Of a DNA stretch of 54,652 nucleotides, positions 19,642 through 29,215 are shown in pieces. A model generated the notes under the pieces. It did no database searches, was not told where the DNA came from, and saw only the letters and a list, made by a program, of their open reading frames with translations. The DNA lies in NCBI RefSeq assembly GCF_027922265.1, contig NZ_BSFI01000018.1:1-54652 (forward strand). Reading direction: 5' to 3'. The first letter of the stretch is position 1. Each line of letters starts with the position of its first letter. Position numbers and translations under genes: made by a program. Source of the DNA: Hansschlegelia plantiphila. GTDB taxonomy: Bacteria > Pseudomonadota > Alphaproteobacteria > Rhizobiales > Methylopilaceae.

Positions 19642-20472
19642 GTGTCGACATCGGATCTGCCTGCATCCTCCGTCCCAGGCGTGGTTACGTCGGCCGGGAA
19701 ACTATCCACGCTTGCAGCAGCAGCCGTCTGGCGCGGCCACCATCTCGCCGTGGTCCCGGCGCTTCTCCTGCTCTGGGAAGCGGCCGTGCGTTGGGGCTTC
19801 GTCAACGCCAATCTCTTCCCGCCGCCGTCCGCGATCCTAGAGGCGCTGCACGATCTTGCCTCGGCTGGAATGCTGTGGAGTGACCTCGCCGCGAGTGTGA
19901 CGCGCGTAGGGGTGGGCTTCTCGGTCGCGGCCGTAATCGCCGTGTCGCTCGGCCTCGCGCTTGGGCGCCTGCCGGCCCTTGCCCGCTATCTCCTGCCAAT
20001 CGTCGAGCTCGTGCGGCCGATCTCGGTCATCGCATGGATACCGATTGCGATCCTCTGGTTCGGCTTGGGCGACCGGCCGGCGTGGTTCCTGATCGCGCTC
20101 GGAGCGTTTTTTCCCGTCTTCACCAACGCCTACGACGCGGCCCGGGCGCTCCCGGACACCTATGTGCGCGTCGCCCGCTGCTTCGGCGCCTCATCGGGTC
20201 TGTTTATCCGCCAGGTGCTCATCCCGGCGACACTGCCGCAGGTCCTTACAGGTCTGCGGATCGGCCTCGGCACCGGCTGGACCTGCGTGATCGCCGCTGA
20301 GTTGATCTCGTCGACCTCCGGCCTCGGCTACCTCATCCAGATGGCGCGCACGACGATCGAGACCGAGAAAGTACTCGCCGGAATGGCGGTGATCGGCCTC
20401 GTCGGCTTCGCAATGAACCGCCTGATGGTAGCGCTCGAGCGCGCCATCGTCCGCGGCCCGCGATCCCGCTGA
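19642..20472 (+). CDS. ssuC: ABC transporter permease, SsuC/TauC type
   Basis: 276 residues, GTG start, about six membrane segments. The binding-protein-dependent permease loop is visible as ARCFGASSGLFIRQVLIPAT, the EAA-like contact for SsuB. The N-terminal WEAAVRWGFVNANLFPPPSA segment is typical of SsuC/TauC. Inner-membrane partner of the preceding ATPase; followed by the binding protein gene. Confidence 0.87.
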   Translation: MSTSDLPASSVPGVVTSAGKLSTLAAAAVWRGHHLAVVPALLLLWEAAVRWGFVNANLFPPPSAILEALHDLASAGMLWSDLAASVTRVGVGFSVAAVIAVSLGLALGRLPALARYLLPIVELVRPISVIAWIPIAILWFGLGDRPAWFLIALGAFFPVFTNAYDAARALPDTYVRVARCFGASSGLFIRQVLIPATLPQVLTGLRIGLGTGWTCVIAAELISSTSGLGYLIQMARTTIETEKVLAGMAVIGLVGFAMNRLMVALERAIVRGPRSR

Positions 20473-20498
20473 CCGCTTCAATCCAAGGATCGCCTGTC

Positions 20499-21554
20499 AT
20501 GAAGAGAAGAACATTCCTGTTCGGCGCAGCCGGCGCAACGCTCGGCGCCTCGCTTGCGAAACCGTCGATACTGCGCGCGGCGGCATCCGATCCTCTCCAG
20601 ATCCGCCTTGGCTACCAGACCCTCTGGAGCAGCGCCGGCGAGATCTTTGAGACGCTGCGACACACCAACATCCTGGCGCTGCACGGCATCCAGGCTGACT
20701 TCAAGCCCTTCACCTTTGGCGGCCCGCTCGCCGAGGGCGCGGTAGCAGGCGCAATCGACAACATCTCGGCCGCAGACGCGCCGCTGCTGCGCGGCTCCTC
20801 GCGTCTGCCAGGCACGAAGGTGCTGCACCGCTCGCACGACTTCCGCTTCGCGATCATCGCGCGTCCGGATTTCGAAGGCGGCCTCGCGGACCTCCGAGGC
20901 AAGCGGCTTTCCGGTCCATTCTCCACCACGGTGTTCCCACGCAGCGTTCAGGCGATCGTGGACGCCGGCGTGCAGGATCCGTTCAAGGAAATCCGCATCG
21001 TCAACCAGGACATCGCCGAACAGGCGGATTCGCTACGCGGCGGCCTCGTCGACGCAGTGACGACATGGGACCCGACCTACGAGCGCCTGATCCAGCAGAA
21101 ACTGGGCAAGCCGATCTGGACGAGTTCGACCGGCCAGGGCGCGGGCTACCAAGGCCTCACCTGCGAGTGGCTGAAGGCAAACGGAGAGGACGGCGCGGGC
21201 CGCTTCCTGAAAGCCTGGACGGTCGCGACTTGGTGGACGTCGAACAACCTCGCGCAGGCGCAAGGCTGGTTCGCCGCGACCTCGCGCCTCGATCCATCGC
21301 TGCTCGCAGCCGCGGCGGCCGCCGACAGGCATCTTCGCGCGCCGGTGAAGGACCTCACCGCGATCGACCTTGTGGTAACGCCAGACGAGATCGCGGGCAC
21401 CCAGAAGGTGCTGGATTTCCTCGTCGCGCAGAAGCTGCTGGCGAACCCGATCGACGCTGCGAGCTTCTACGATGGCGGTCCGCTCGCCCGCGTCCGGAAG
21501 CAAATCGCCGCGGGGGACCACGTGGATCTCGCAAAGATATCGCCTGTGGGATGA
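20499..21554 (+). CDS. ABC transporter substrate-binding protein, SsuA-like
   Basis: 351 residues with a Tat-type leader (MKRRTFLFGAAGATLGASLA) and an NMT1/SsuA-like domain: IRLGYQTLWSSAGEIFETLR, then AVAGAIDNISAADAPLLRGS and RGKRLSGPFSTTVFPRSVQ. Periplasmic capture of the substrate for SsuBC. It differs clearly from the second binding protein of the operon, so the transporter may serve more than one compound. Substrate not inferable from sequence alone. Confidence 0.85.
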   Translation: MKRRTFLFGAAGATLGASLAKPSILRAAASDPLQIRLGYQTLWSSAGEIFETLRHTNILALHGIQADFKPFTFGGPLAEGAVAGAIDNISAADAPLLRGSSRLPGTKVLHRSHDFRFAIIARPDFEGGLADLRGKRLSGPFSTTVFPRSVQAIVDAGVQDPFKEIRIVNQDIAEQADSLRGGLVDAVTTWDPTYERLIQQKLGKPIWTSSTGQGAGYQGLTCEWLKANGEDGAGRFLKAWTVATWWTSNNLAQAQGWFAATSRLDPSLLAAAAAADRHLRAPVKDLTAIDLVVTPDEIAGTQKVLDFLVAQKLLANPIDAASFYDGGPLARVRKQIAAGDHVDLAKISPVG

Positions 21555-21743
21555 GTTCTCCCCCGATGCAAAACGCCGGCACGTATTCGATTAAAGAATG
21601 CCTGCGGGTTTCTTGATCCTGCAGTCCGTGTTGCAGCTTTTACCTCCCGAGTGACCAAGCGAGCTGCGCCGATCGCACGGGTGCGTCGAACAGAATTTCG
21701 CGCGCGCCGATTATCGATTTTGTAATTGTTTAGGGCTGTTAGC

Positions 21744-22703
21744 ATGCGTCTGAATAGGGACTTTCTCCGACTGGTCGCGGCCGCCCTGCTCTTGGTTTCG
21801 GCCAGCGCTGCAGCCGAGGCTGAAGGTAGTTCGATCGAGACGTTACGGCTCGGCTTTCAGAAATACGGCACCCTGATCGTGCTCAAGGCGGAAGGCTCGC
21901 TCGAGCGGCGGCTTAAGGACAAGGGGATCGCGGTCACCTGGGCTGAGTTCCAGGGAGGCGTGAAGGTGCTCGAGGCGCTGCGCGTCGGCGCGATCGATTT
22001 CGGGACTACTGGCGACGCGCCGCCGGTTATCGCGCAGGCGCAGGGCGCGCCCTTCGTCTATGTCGCCGTCGAACCGCCGGCGCCGCATGGGGAAGCCTTG
22101 GTGGTGCGGGCCGATTCGCCGTTCCAGACCGTCTCCGACCTTAAAGGCAAGCGGATCGCGACCTCGCGCGGCGGCAACGCGCATTACCTTTCGCTTCAGT
22201 CGCTGGCCGCAGCCGGCCTTTCGGGCAAGGACGTCACCTGGTCCTGGCTGTTCCCAGCCGACGCCCGGCCCGCGCTCGAGTCGGGAGCGGTCGACGCTTG
22301 GGGCGTGTGGGACCCGTTCCTCGCGGGGGCGCAGAAGGGCGGCCAGTTGCGCGTGCTCGCCGACGGCGCCACCGCCGGGGTCGCCAACCACCAGTTCTTC
22401 CTGGCGAGCCGCGATCTCGCCGACAAACATCCCGAAATCGTCGCCATCATCCTCGACGAGCTCGCCAAGATCGACCAGCGCGCGCTTCAGGACCCAACGT
22501 TGATCGTGGCAGCCGTCGCCGACGCGACCGGGATCGACCGCGAGGCGCTGGATGTCGCGATCCGCCGGATGGGCTTCGGCGTGAAACCGCTCACCGCCGA
22601 GATCGTCGACAGCCAGCAGAAGCTCGCCGACGCCTTTCTCAAGGAAGGCATTATCGACAACCCTATCACAGTCCAAGACAACGTCGCCGGCGCCTCGCGG
22701 TGA
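21744..22703 (+). CDS. ssuA: aliphatic sulfonate-binding protein, SsuA-like (second of the operon)
   Basis: 319 residues after a Sec signal ([17 protein letters not shown]). Typical SsuA pattern: [18 protein letters not shown], then [34 protein letters not shown] and [16 protein letters not shown] 21744 is preferred over a non-ATG codon 18 nt upstream; the ribosome-binding site (AGGG) is weak. It is followed 10 bp later by ssuD. The 190-bp gap before it contains sequence loosely resembling the riboswitch-like leader (near 21640-21690) and ATCGATTTTG at 21715, so it could have its own expression control. Confidence 0.88.
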   Translation: MRLNRDFLRLVAAALLLVSASAAAEAEGSSIETLRLGFQKYGTLIVLKAEGSLERRLKDKGIAVTWAEFQGGVKVLEALRVGAIDFGTTGDAPPVIAQAQGAPFVYVAVEPPAPHGEALVVRADSPFQTVSDLKGKRIATSRGGNAHYLSLQSLAAAGLSGKDVTWSWLFPADARPALESGAVDAWGVWDPFLAGAQKGGQLRVLADGATAGVANHQFFLASRDLADKHPEIVAIILDELAKIDQRALQDPTLIVAAVADATGIDREALDVAIRRMGFGVKPLTAEIVDSQQKLADAFLKEGIIDNPITVQDNVAGASR

Positions 22704-22713
22704 GGCTGGCGGC

Positions 22714-23826
22714 ATGAATATCTACTGGTTCCTGCCGACCTTCGGCGACGGGCATTATCTCGGCACGTCGATCGGCGCGCGGCCTCCCAGCTTCAGCTAT
22801 CTCCGCCAAATCGCGGAAGCCGCGGAGGATCTCGGCTATGGCGGGGTGCTGGTGCCGTCAGGGCGAAGCTGCGAGGACAGCTGGGCCGTTGCATCCGCGC
22901 TGTCACAGGTCACCCGACGGCTCAAATTCCTCGTCGCGCTGCGTCCGGGGACGGTGACGCCCACCGTCGCGGCGCGCATGGCGAACACGATCAACCGGAT
23001 TTCCGGCGGCCGTTTGCTGCTCAATGTGGTCGCCGGCGGCGATCCCGATGAGCTCGCCGGCGACGGCGTTTTCTTGCCGCATGACGAACGCTACGCGCAG
23101 GCGGCGGAATTCATCAAGGTCTGGCGACGGCTGCAGGCCGGCGAACGCGTCGACTACGACGGCCAGCACGTCAAAGTGCGCGGCGCCGAGCTCTACTTGT
23201 TTCCTGAGGAGGCGCCCGAGCCGGTCGAGCCCTCGCTCTGGGCGGGAGGGTCGTCGGAGGCCGGCCACCAGTTCATCGCGGAGCACGTCGACGTCTATCT
23301 CAGCTGGGGCGAGCCGATCGCCGCCGTGGCGGAGAAAATCACCGACGTGAAGCGCAGAGCCTCCGCCGCCGGCCGGACGCTGCGGTTCGGGCTCCGAATG
23401 CAGACCGTGGTGCGGCGGACCGAAGCGGAGGCCTGGGCTGCGGCCGAAAACCTGCTTGCTCATGTCGACGACGCCGCCATCCGGCAGGCGCAGGAGGCGC
23501 TCGCCCGCTTTGATTCGGAGGGCCAGAAGCGCATGGTCGCGCTCCACCGCGGATCGCGCGAGCGGCTCGAAGTCGCGCCGAACCTCTGGGCGGGGTTCGG
23601 GCTCGTGCGCGGCGGTGTGGGCGCGGCTCTTGTCGGCAGCGCCGAGAACGCGGCCGCCCGCCTGAAGGAATACGCCGACCTCGGGATCGACTATTTCATC
23701 CTCTCGGGCCTGCCTCATCTCGAGGAGGCCTACCGCTTCGCAGAACTGGTGTTGCCGCTTCTTGGCAAGCAATCGAAGCGGGAGCGCAGTATTTACGCCA
23801 CGATGGGTGCTATGGGCCGCGCATGA
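22714..23826 (+). CDS. ssuD: alkanesulfonate monooxygenase SsuD
   Basis: 370 residues closely matching SsuD along its length: [23 protein letters not shown] (Cys53, equivalent of Cys54 in E. coli), [39 protein letters not shown] and [19 protein letters not shown]. It uses FMNH2 and O2 to release sulfite from alkanesulfonates, giving the aldehyde. A flavin reductase partner (SsuE) is not found in the window. Last gene of the operon, followed by a hairpin. Confidence 0.95.
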   Translation: MNIYWFLPTFGDGHYLGTSIGARPPSFSYLRQIAEAAEDLGYGGVLVPSGRSCEDSWAVASALSQVTRRLKFLVALRPGTVTPTVAARMANTINRISGGRLLLNVVAGGDPDELAGDGVFLPHDERYAQAAEFIKVWRRLQAGERVDYDGQHVKVRGAELYLFPEEAPEPVEPSLWAGGSSEAGHQFIAEHVDVYLSWGEPIAAVAEKITDVKRRASAAGRTLRFGLRMQTVVRRTEAEAWAAAENLLAHVDDAAIRQAQEALARFDSEGQKRMVALHRGSRERLEVAPNLWAGFGLVRGGVGAALVGSAENAAARLKEYADLGIDYFILSGLPHLEEAYRFAELVLPLLGKQSKRERSIYATMGAMGRA

Positions 23827-23831
23827 GAGCG

Positions 23832-23850
23832 AGCCGTATTTTTCGGCTTT
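23832..23850 (+). terminator. weak intrinsic terminator after ssuD
   Basis: AGCCG (23832-23836) pairs with CGGCT (23844-23848) across a T-rich 7-nt loop and is followed by TT, immediately downstream of the ssuD stop. The stem is short. From 23851 to 24270 no gene is recognised; a 40-codon frame at 24158 has no ribosome-binding site. Confidence 0.4.
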
Positions 23851-24270
23851 CAGGGGTAGGGTGCGGCTGACGCGTTGGACGCTGCGTTCTTACCGGTTTC
23901 CGAGAAATCTGTAAGCCTCGCTGCGACGGTGTCCGCGCGTCCACGTCTCGGCGATCCCTGTACTCGGACGGCGCATGACAAGACTCGAAGGGCGAGGGCA
24001 GGGCTGCTTACTGCCAAACCTGACATGACGCCTAGCCGAAGAGCCCTCATTGTATTTTGGGTGTCAAAGCCGGAGTCTGTGCGCCCGCAGACCGCGCCTT
24101 CAAAGTCAGAGACACCAGCCGCCCGTGTTGAGACCGAAGAGCCGAGCGCGGCTCGTGATGGCTAAGTGCGGCGATCCAAGCGATGCGGAGGATCAGCTGA
24201 AACTCCCGTTCGGCGGGGCAAAAGACGCAGTTCTTGAAGTCGCACTCGACCGCACGAGCGCAATTAAACT

Positions 24271-24302
24271 AATTCAATAGAATATATAGAATTATGTTGA
24301 CC
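24271..24302 (+). promoter_or_regulatory. AT-rich operator and -35 box, Sbp/SulP operon
   Basis: AATTC-AATA-GAATA (24271-24284) matches 7 of 10 positions of the AAATC-N4-GATTT consensus and lies 12 nt before TTGACC (24297-24302). CAATTT at a 17-nt spacing could be the -10. Weakest of the five sites by sequence, but the same layout and function class downstream. Confidence 0.45.
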
Positions 24303-24353
24303 GGACGTTCGATCGGGCGCAATTTGGCGTCACCTCACGTCCCTGGACGCTGA

Positions 24354-24400
24354 GGCGCGGGTTTTGAACGAGCAGCTTGCTCCGCGTCACCAAAGCTAAA
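24354..24400 (+). ncRNA. SAM-II-like riboswitch candidate, leader copy 2
   Basis: Stem GGCGCGG (24354-24360) with CCGCGTC (24382-24388), including one G-U pair. Loop TTTTG (24362-24366) can pair with CAAAG (24391-24395) as a pseudoknot. The loop contains AGCTTGC and the 3' side has GCTAAAGCG, as in SAM-II from alphaproteobacteria as I recall it. It sits ~55 nt after the -35 box and ~190 nt before the small gene at 24588. Copy 1 is at 16950. Confidence 0.45.
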
Positions 24401-24587
24401 GCGCCGCGATGCGTGTCGAACGCTCGTGGTCCACCCACAAGGTTCGTCATGCGCGTCCCGACGTCGTTCCTTCCCGCCGACCTCCCAGCCCGGCCTCGAT
24501 CAGCGCTCCGGCGATGTCGGCTCTAAAGCGCTGACGTCACGGCCCGCATCGAGGTCGGTTTTTCGTCATCTGGGGAGGGCAGTGCAG

Positions 24588-24821
24588 ATGAACCGCGCTT
24601 GCGTCCTTGAATTTCTCGGTCGTCCGGCCGGTCTCATCGTTCCTCAGGAAGACGGGAGCTTCCGGTTCTTCGCCTCGGTCGCCGAAGCCTATCCGCTCGA
24701 GGATCGCGTGTTTCAGTCAACCGTCGACGCGAGCGCGGCGCTCCGCGCCCTCAAGCCGCGGCCGGGGTTCTCCGGGCGCGCCCCGTCGTTCGGAAGCCCG
24801 GGCCGGCGCTTCGCGAGCTGA
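24588..24821 (+). CDS. small conserved leader protein of sulfur operons, unknown function
   Basis: 77 residues with GGAGGG upstream of the ATG. The first ~50 residues (MNRACVLEFLGRPAGLIVPQ, then GSFRFFASVAEAYPLEDRVF) recur in degraded form at 17059, behind an equivalent leader. No membrane segment, metal motif or known domain; the C-terminus is Pro/Gly/Arg-rich. It precedes the TTC38-like gene by 24 bp, so it is the first gene of the sulfate-uptake operon. A regulatory or accessory role is possible but not shown. Confidence 0.6.
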   Translation: MNRACVLEFLGRPAGLIVPQEDGSFRFFASVAEAYPLEDRVFQSTVDASAALRALKPRPGFSGRAPSFGSPGRRFAS

Positions 24822-24845
24822 GCCGAGGTCGAGGGGATTTCCGAC

Positions 24846-26171
24846 ATGCCGAGAGACGCGCAGGGACTTGAGCTGACCGGATCGCCGCAAAGCGCGGCGG
24901 CGTTCGATCGCGCTGTCGCCGACTATCTCGGCTGGGCCGGCGATCCGGTCGCCGCGCTCCAGCAAGCGACCACCGTCGATCCGGGCTTTGCGCTCGGTCA
25001 CAGCGCGGCGGCCTTGCTCCTGCTGCTGAATGGCTTCCGGGGCGACAACCCGGCCGTGACCGACGCGATCGCGGCCGGCGAGGCCGCGCTCCGCGGCGCA
25101 AGCGAGCGCGAGGCGCTGCACCTCGCGGCGGCGAAGGCCTGGGCTTCGGGGGATATCGTCGACGCCGCGGGCGTGTGGGAGGCCATACTGCTCGACCACC
25201 CGCAGGACGCGCTCGCGCTGAGGTTTGCGCACGACACCTATTTCTACCTCGGACAGTCGCTCGACATCCGGGACTCCGTCGCGCGCGTGTTGCCGGAATG
25301 GGATCCGGAAGGACCGAACTATGGATTCGTCCTTGGTCAATATGCCTTCGGCCTCGAAGAGGCCGGCGAGTTGCGCAAGGCCGAGGACGTCGGTCGCCGG
25401 GCGATCGAGCGCAACCCGGCCGACGGATGGGCGGTTCACGCCGTCGCCCACGTCTTGGAGACCGAGAGCCGGCAGGCCGAGGGCGTGGCGTTCCTGAAGG
25501 ACGCGCGTCCGCAATGGAGCGCGGCCCATGCGCTTGCGGTCCACAACGGCTGGCATCTCGCGCTCTACCTCATCGAGGAAGGGCGTCTCGAAGAAGCCCT
25601 GGCCGATTACGACCGCTTCGTCGCGCCGCGGATCGCCGGGGACTCGCTGCTCGATCTCGTCGATGCGGCTGCCCTGCTCTGGCGGATCGAACTCGCAGAC
25701 GGCCATGTCGGCGACCGGTGGGCGGCGCTCGCGGCGCAATGGCTTACCCGTGTCGATGACCATGTGCTGGTCTTTAACGACATCCATCTCGCGCTCGCCA
25801 TCGCCCGCGCGGGCGATGCGGGCGGGATCGAAAGGCTGAAGTCCTCGCTCGAGGCCTATGTCCGGAACGGGCGCGGCGACAACCGGGAGATCACCGCGGA
25901 TGTCGGGCGCCGCCTCGTCGACGCCGTGATCGCGTTCGCCGGCGGCGACTATGCGGAGACCGTCCGGCTGATCCTGCCCGTCCGACACAAGGTTGCGCGG
26001 ATTGGCGGGAGCCACGCCCAACGCGATCTCGTCACCCAGACTTTGATCGCCGCCGCGTGCCGCGCCGGCAACCGGGCGCTCGAGCGGGCCTTGCTCGCGG
26101 AGCGGCTTGCTGTCCGGCCGACGCCCGCGACGCGCGCCGCCTACGAGGCCGCGCGAGCCCGCGCCGCCTAG
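24846..26171 (+). CDS. TTC38-like tetratricopeptide-repeat protein
   Basis: 441 residues, entirely helical repeats, with a layout resembling tetratricopeptide repeat protein 38: AVADYLGWAGDPVAALQQAT, LRGASEREALHLAAAKAWAS, FAHDTYFYLGQSLDIRDSVA, WAVHAVAHVLETESRQAEGV and NGWHLALYLIEEGRLEEAL. No signal peptide, so it is cytoplasmic. Proteins of this kind occur beside sulfonate and sulfate uptake genes but have no established reaction. It lies between the small leader protein and the sulfate-binding protein and is probably co-transcribed with them. Confidence 0.75.
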   Translation: MPRDAQGLELTGSPQSAAAFDRAVADYLGWAGDPVAALQQATTVDPGFALGHSAAALLLLLNGFRGDNPAVTDAIAAGEAALRGASEREALHLAAAKAWASGDIVDAAGVWEAILLDHPQDALALRFAHDTYFYLGQSLDIRDSVARVLPEWDPEGPNYGFVLGQYAFGLEEAGELRKAEDVGRRAIERNPADGWAVHAVAHVLETESRQAEGVAFLKDARPQWSAAHALAVHNGWHLALYLIEEGRLEEALADYDRFVAPRIAGDSLLDLVDAAALLWRIELADGHVGDRWAALAAQWLTRVDDHVLVFNDIHLALAIARAGDAGGIERLKSSLEAYVRNGRGDNREITADVGRRLVDAVIAFAGGDYAETVRLILPVRHKVARIGGSHAQRDLVTQTLIAAACRAGNRALERALLAERLAVRPTPATRAAYEAARARAA

Positions 26172-26252
26172 GCCTCACCTTCAACCGAAAAACAAACCAC
26201 CGCGGGGCGGGACCACCCAAGCCCGCCTAGCTTCAGTTTCGGGGGAAATCAC

Positions 26253-27299
26253 GTGAGTTTTCTCAATCGCCGTCAGTTTTTCCTCGATATCGGCGCCTTG
26301 GCGGCGCTGGTCGTCGGCGCCGTCCTCATCGGTGGCAAGCACGCCGCGACCGCCGTTCCGCGCCAAGATAAGATCGTCAACGTATCCTACGATCCGACCC
26401 GGGAGCTCTACCAGGCGCTCAATCCGGCTTTCGTCGCGTCCTACGAGAAGGCGACTGGCCGTCACGTGACGGTCGAGCAGTCCCATGGCGGCTCGTCCCG
26501 GCAGGCCAAGAAGGTGGCGAGCGGCGACCTCGTCGCGGACGTCGTCACCCTCGGTCTGCGGGCGGATGTCGACGGCCTGCGCAAGCGCGGCCTGGTCGCG
26601 GACCACTGGGAGGACCGTCTCCCCAACCATTCCATCCCCTACACCTCGACGATCGTGTTCGTCGTGCGCGGCGCGAATGTTCGCGGGGTGAAGGACTGGC
26701 CCGACCTGCTGCAGCCGGGGCTGGAGGTCGTCACGCCGGATCCCCGCAGCTCGGGCAACGGCAAGCTGACCGCGCTCGCGGCATGGCTTGCCGTGGTCAC
26801 GCGCGGGGGGAGCGAGGCGGACGCCCGCGCCTACCTCAAGAGCTTCTATTCGCACGTGCCCGAACTCGCGGAGGGCGCCCGCGGCGCTTCGACCGTGTTT
26901 TCGGTCAAGGAGACCGGCGACGTTCACGTAACGTGGGAAAACGAGGGCCTGCGTGAAGTTGCGGCGTCGAACGGCAAGCTGCAGATCGTCTATCCGCCGG
27001 TCAGCGTCCTCGCGGAACCGTATGTCGCGTGGGTCGACAAGACGGACGGCGAGCGCGGGACCGGCGACATCGCCAAGGCCTATCTCGAATTCCTCTTCAC
27101 TGATGAGGCTCAGGAGCAGATCGCGCGTCTTGGATACCGCCCCTACAAGCCGGGGATCGCGGAGAAGGCCGGCGTCCGGTTCGCGGACATCAAGCTCCTG
27201 CCGACATCCGTGATCTCTCCGGACTGGAATGACCTCAACGACAAGTTCTTCTCCGAAAACGGCATCGTCACCACGATCGTGGAAGGTGCAAAGTCATGA
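26253..27299 (+). CDS. sbp: periplasmic sulfate-binding protein
   Basis: 348 residues. Leader with a twin-arginine-like NRRQFFLD followed by a hydrophobic stretch. The Sbp/CysP pattern is clear: VNVSYDPTRELYQALNPAF, then VEQSHGGSSRQAKKVASGD, PDPRSSGNGKLTALAAWL and VTWENEGL. It binds sulfate or thiosulfate for the CysTWA importer, which is encoded 14 kb downstream (41015-43890) and lacks a binding protein of its own. GTG start behind GGGGG; the stop overlaps sulP (ATGA). Confidence 0.92.
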   Translation: MSFLNRRQFFLDIGALAALVVGAVLIGGKHAATAVPRQDKIVNVSYDPTRELYQALNPAFVASYEKATGRHVTVEQSHGGSSRQAKKVASGDLVADVVTLGLRADVDGLRKRGLVADHWEDRLPNHSIPYTSTIVFVVRGANVRGVKDWPDLLQPGLEVVTPDPRSSGNGKLTALAAWLAVVTRGGSEADARAYLKSFYSHVPELAEGARGASTVFSVKETGDVHVTWENEGLREVAASNGKLQIVYPPVSVLAEPYVAWVDKTDGERGTGDIAKAYLEFLFTDEAQEQIARLGYRPYKPGIAEKAGVRFADIKLLPTSVISPDWNDLNDKFFSENGIVTTIVEGAKS

Positions 27300-29047
27300 T
27301 CGCGAAGCTCGCCTATGGCGCGGACTTTCTGAAGCGCGACGTGGTCGCCGGCCTGACGGTCGCCGCCATCTCGTTGCCGCAGGGCATGGCTTACGCGTTG
27401 CTTGCCGGCGTCGACCCTCGCTATGGGCTCTACTCGGCCATCGTGGTCACGCTCGTTGCGTCGATCTTCGGGTCCTCCTCCCACCTGATCAACGGACCGA
27501 CTTCTGCGATCGCCCTCGTCGTGTTTGCGGCCCTGTCGCATTTCGATCCCGACCAGCGCGTCGAGGCGGCCGAGGCGATGTTCCTGCTCGCCGTCATGGT
27601 CGGTTCGATCCAGGTCCTGATCGCCGTCTTCCGGCTTGGCGATCTCACCCGATACATCTCCGAATCCGTCATTCTCGGCTTCATGGCCGCAGCCTCGCTG
27701 GTGCTTGCGATCGGTCAGATCAGCAATGCGCTAGGCGTCCGCAGCAAGGGGACGGGCGACCAGCACATCCTCTACCGCCTCTGGCTGACGCTGACCGAAG
27801 GCGATCCCGTCAGCGCGAAAGCGATCGGCGTCAGCGCGGCGACGCTCGCGCTGGCGGTCGTCCTGCGTCAGGTGGTGAGGCGCTGCAGGCTGCCCCAGTT
27901 CGACATGTTCGCGAGCCTCGTGCTCGTCGCAGGCGTCGCGTTTCTGCTTGGATGGACCGTGCCAGGCGCCGACGGGAAATCCGCGCTGCGGGTGGCGGGC
28001 GCGGTGCCGAGCAGTCTTCCGGCCTTCCACATCCCCGACATCAAGCTCAACTGGATCACGGATCTCGCGTCCGACAGCGTGGCGATCGCGTTCCTCGGAC
28101 TTCTCGAGGCGCTCGCGATCGCCAAGTCGATCGCGAACCAGACCAAGCAACCGCTCGACTACAACCGGCAATGCCTCGCCGAGGGCCTCGCCAACTTCAC
28201 CGGCGGCTTCTTCCAGAGCCTTCCGGGATCGGGCTCGCTGTCGCGCTCGGCGATCAACCACCAGGCCGGCGCCGCGACCAAGTTCTCCGGCATCATCACC
28301 GCCGCCCTCGTCGCGGTCGCGGTGCTGCTGTTTGCGCCGCTCTCACGTTACGTCCCGACGGCCGCGCTCGCCGCGCTGCTGCTGCTGACGGCCTACCGCC
28401 TGTTCGACCTGCACCGCATAAAATACACGCTGCGCGCGACTTGGGTCGACGCCGGGGCGTTCATCGTCACTGCAATCTCGGGCATTGCGTTCGGTCTCGA
28501 CCTCGCCATCCTGATCGGCGTCGGGGTCTCGATCCTGCTGTTCGTGCCGCGCGCGGCGAAGCTCAAGGCGAGCGAGCTGATCCTCGACGAGCAGAACGTG
28601 GTGCGCGAGCGCCTCAAGGGGGAACCGGCGAACCAGGCTTTCATCATCTACGATCTCGAAGGCGAACTGTTCTTCGGCGCCGCGCCGGATCTGAACCGGC
28701 ATCTTACGCTGGTCGAGCATAAGGCGAAGGCCCGCAAGATCAGCCATGTGCTGCTTCGCCTGAAGCGCGTGCGCCATCCCGACGTCGTCAGTCTGGAGAT
28801 CTTCGAGCACTTCCTGAGGCAGAGCGAGACCGAGGGCATCAAGGTCTGGCTGTCCGGTCTGCAGCCGGACCTGCTGCAGGCGTTCGACCGCCTCGGCTTC
28901 CAGCACTGGTATCCCGCCGACCGGCTGTTCCCCTCGCGCTATGACGACAACTCGTCCACGATCGACGCGGTCAACCGCATTCGGCGGGAATTGCCGGCGC
29001 CCGAGCACGACGCGGCTCCCCATCAGGCGTTGTCCTATCAGGCTTAA
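27296..29047 (+). CDS. SulP family sulfate/anion transporter with STAS domain
   Basis: 583 residues: an N-terminal membrane domain of about a dozen segments (GLTVAAISLPQGMAYALLAG, INGPTSAIALVVFAAL, NFTGGFFQSLPGSGSLSRSA) and a cytoplasmic STAS domain from about residue 440 (FIIYDLEGELFFGAAPDL). SulP proteins move sulfate, bicarbonate or related anions. The 4-bp overlap with the sulfate-binding protein gene supports sulfate uptake. It gives a second, ATP-independent route beside CysTWA. Confidence 0.9.
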   Translation: MIAKLAYGADFLKRDVVAGLTVAAISLPQGMAYALLAGVDPRYGLYSAIVVTLVASIFGSSSHLINGPTSAIALVVFAALSHFDPDQRVEAAEAMFLLAVMVGSIQVLIAVFRLGDLTRYISESVILGFMAAASLVLAIGQISNALGVRSKGTGDQHILYRLWLTLTEGDPVSAKAIGVSAATLALAVVLRQVVRRCRLPQFDMFASLVLVAGVAFLLGWTVPGADGKSALRVAGAVPSSLPAFHIPDIKLNWITDLASDSVAIAFLGLLEALAIAKSIANQTKQPLDYNRQCLAEGLANFTGGFFQSLPGSGSLSRSAINHQAGAATKFSGIITAALVAVAVLLFAPLSRYVPTAALAALLLLTAYRLFDLHRIKYTLRATWVDAGAFIVTAISGIAFGLDLAILIGVGVSILLFVPRAAKLKASELILDEQNVVRERLKGEPANQAFIIYDLEGELFFGAAPDLNRHLTLVEHKAKARKISHVLLRLKRVRHPDVVSLEIFEHFLRQSETEGIKVWLSGLQPDLLQAFDRLGFQHWYPADRLFPSRYDDNSSTIDAVNRIRRELPAPEHDAAPHQALSYQA

Positions 29048-29215
29048 CGGCCAATAAGCGGCGTGCCCATATCTGCGTGGCGCGCGCGCCGTGTCCGAAC
29101 GGCTCGATCACCTGTGCATCGCCTGCGTCTGCGAGCGAGGTCTTGTGGCCATCGTCCCATCGATCGCTGCACGATGATTGCGGTCGGCCCGAACCATCGT
29201 CACTCGGAATATTTC

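Noticed and set aside
21600..21700. Third SAM-II-like leader before the second SsuA-type gene
   Set aside because: Only loose similarity (GTGACCAAGC...GCGCC); stem and pseudoknot are not convincingly formed, so not listed as an RNA.
24158..24280. 40-codon frame before the sulfate operon
   Set aside because: No ribosome-binding site, no family resemblance, and it ends inside the operator region.
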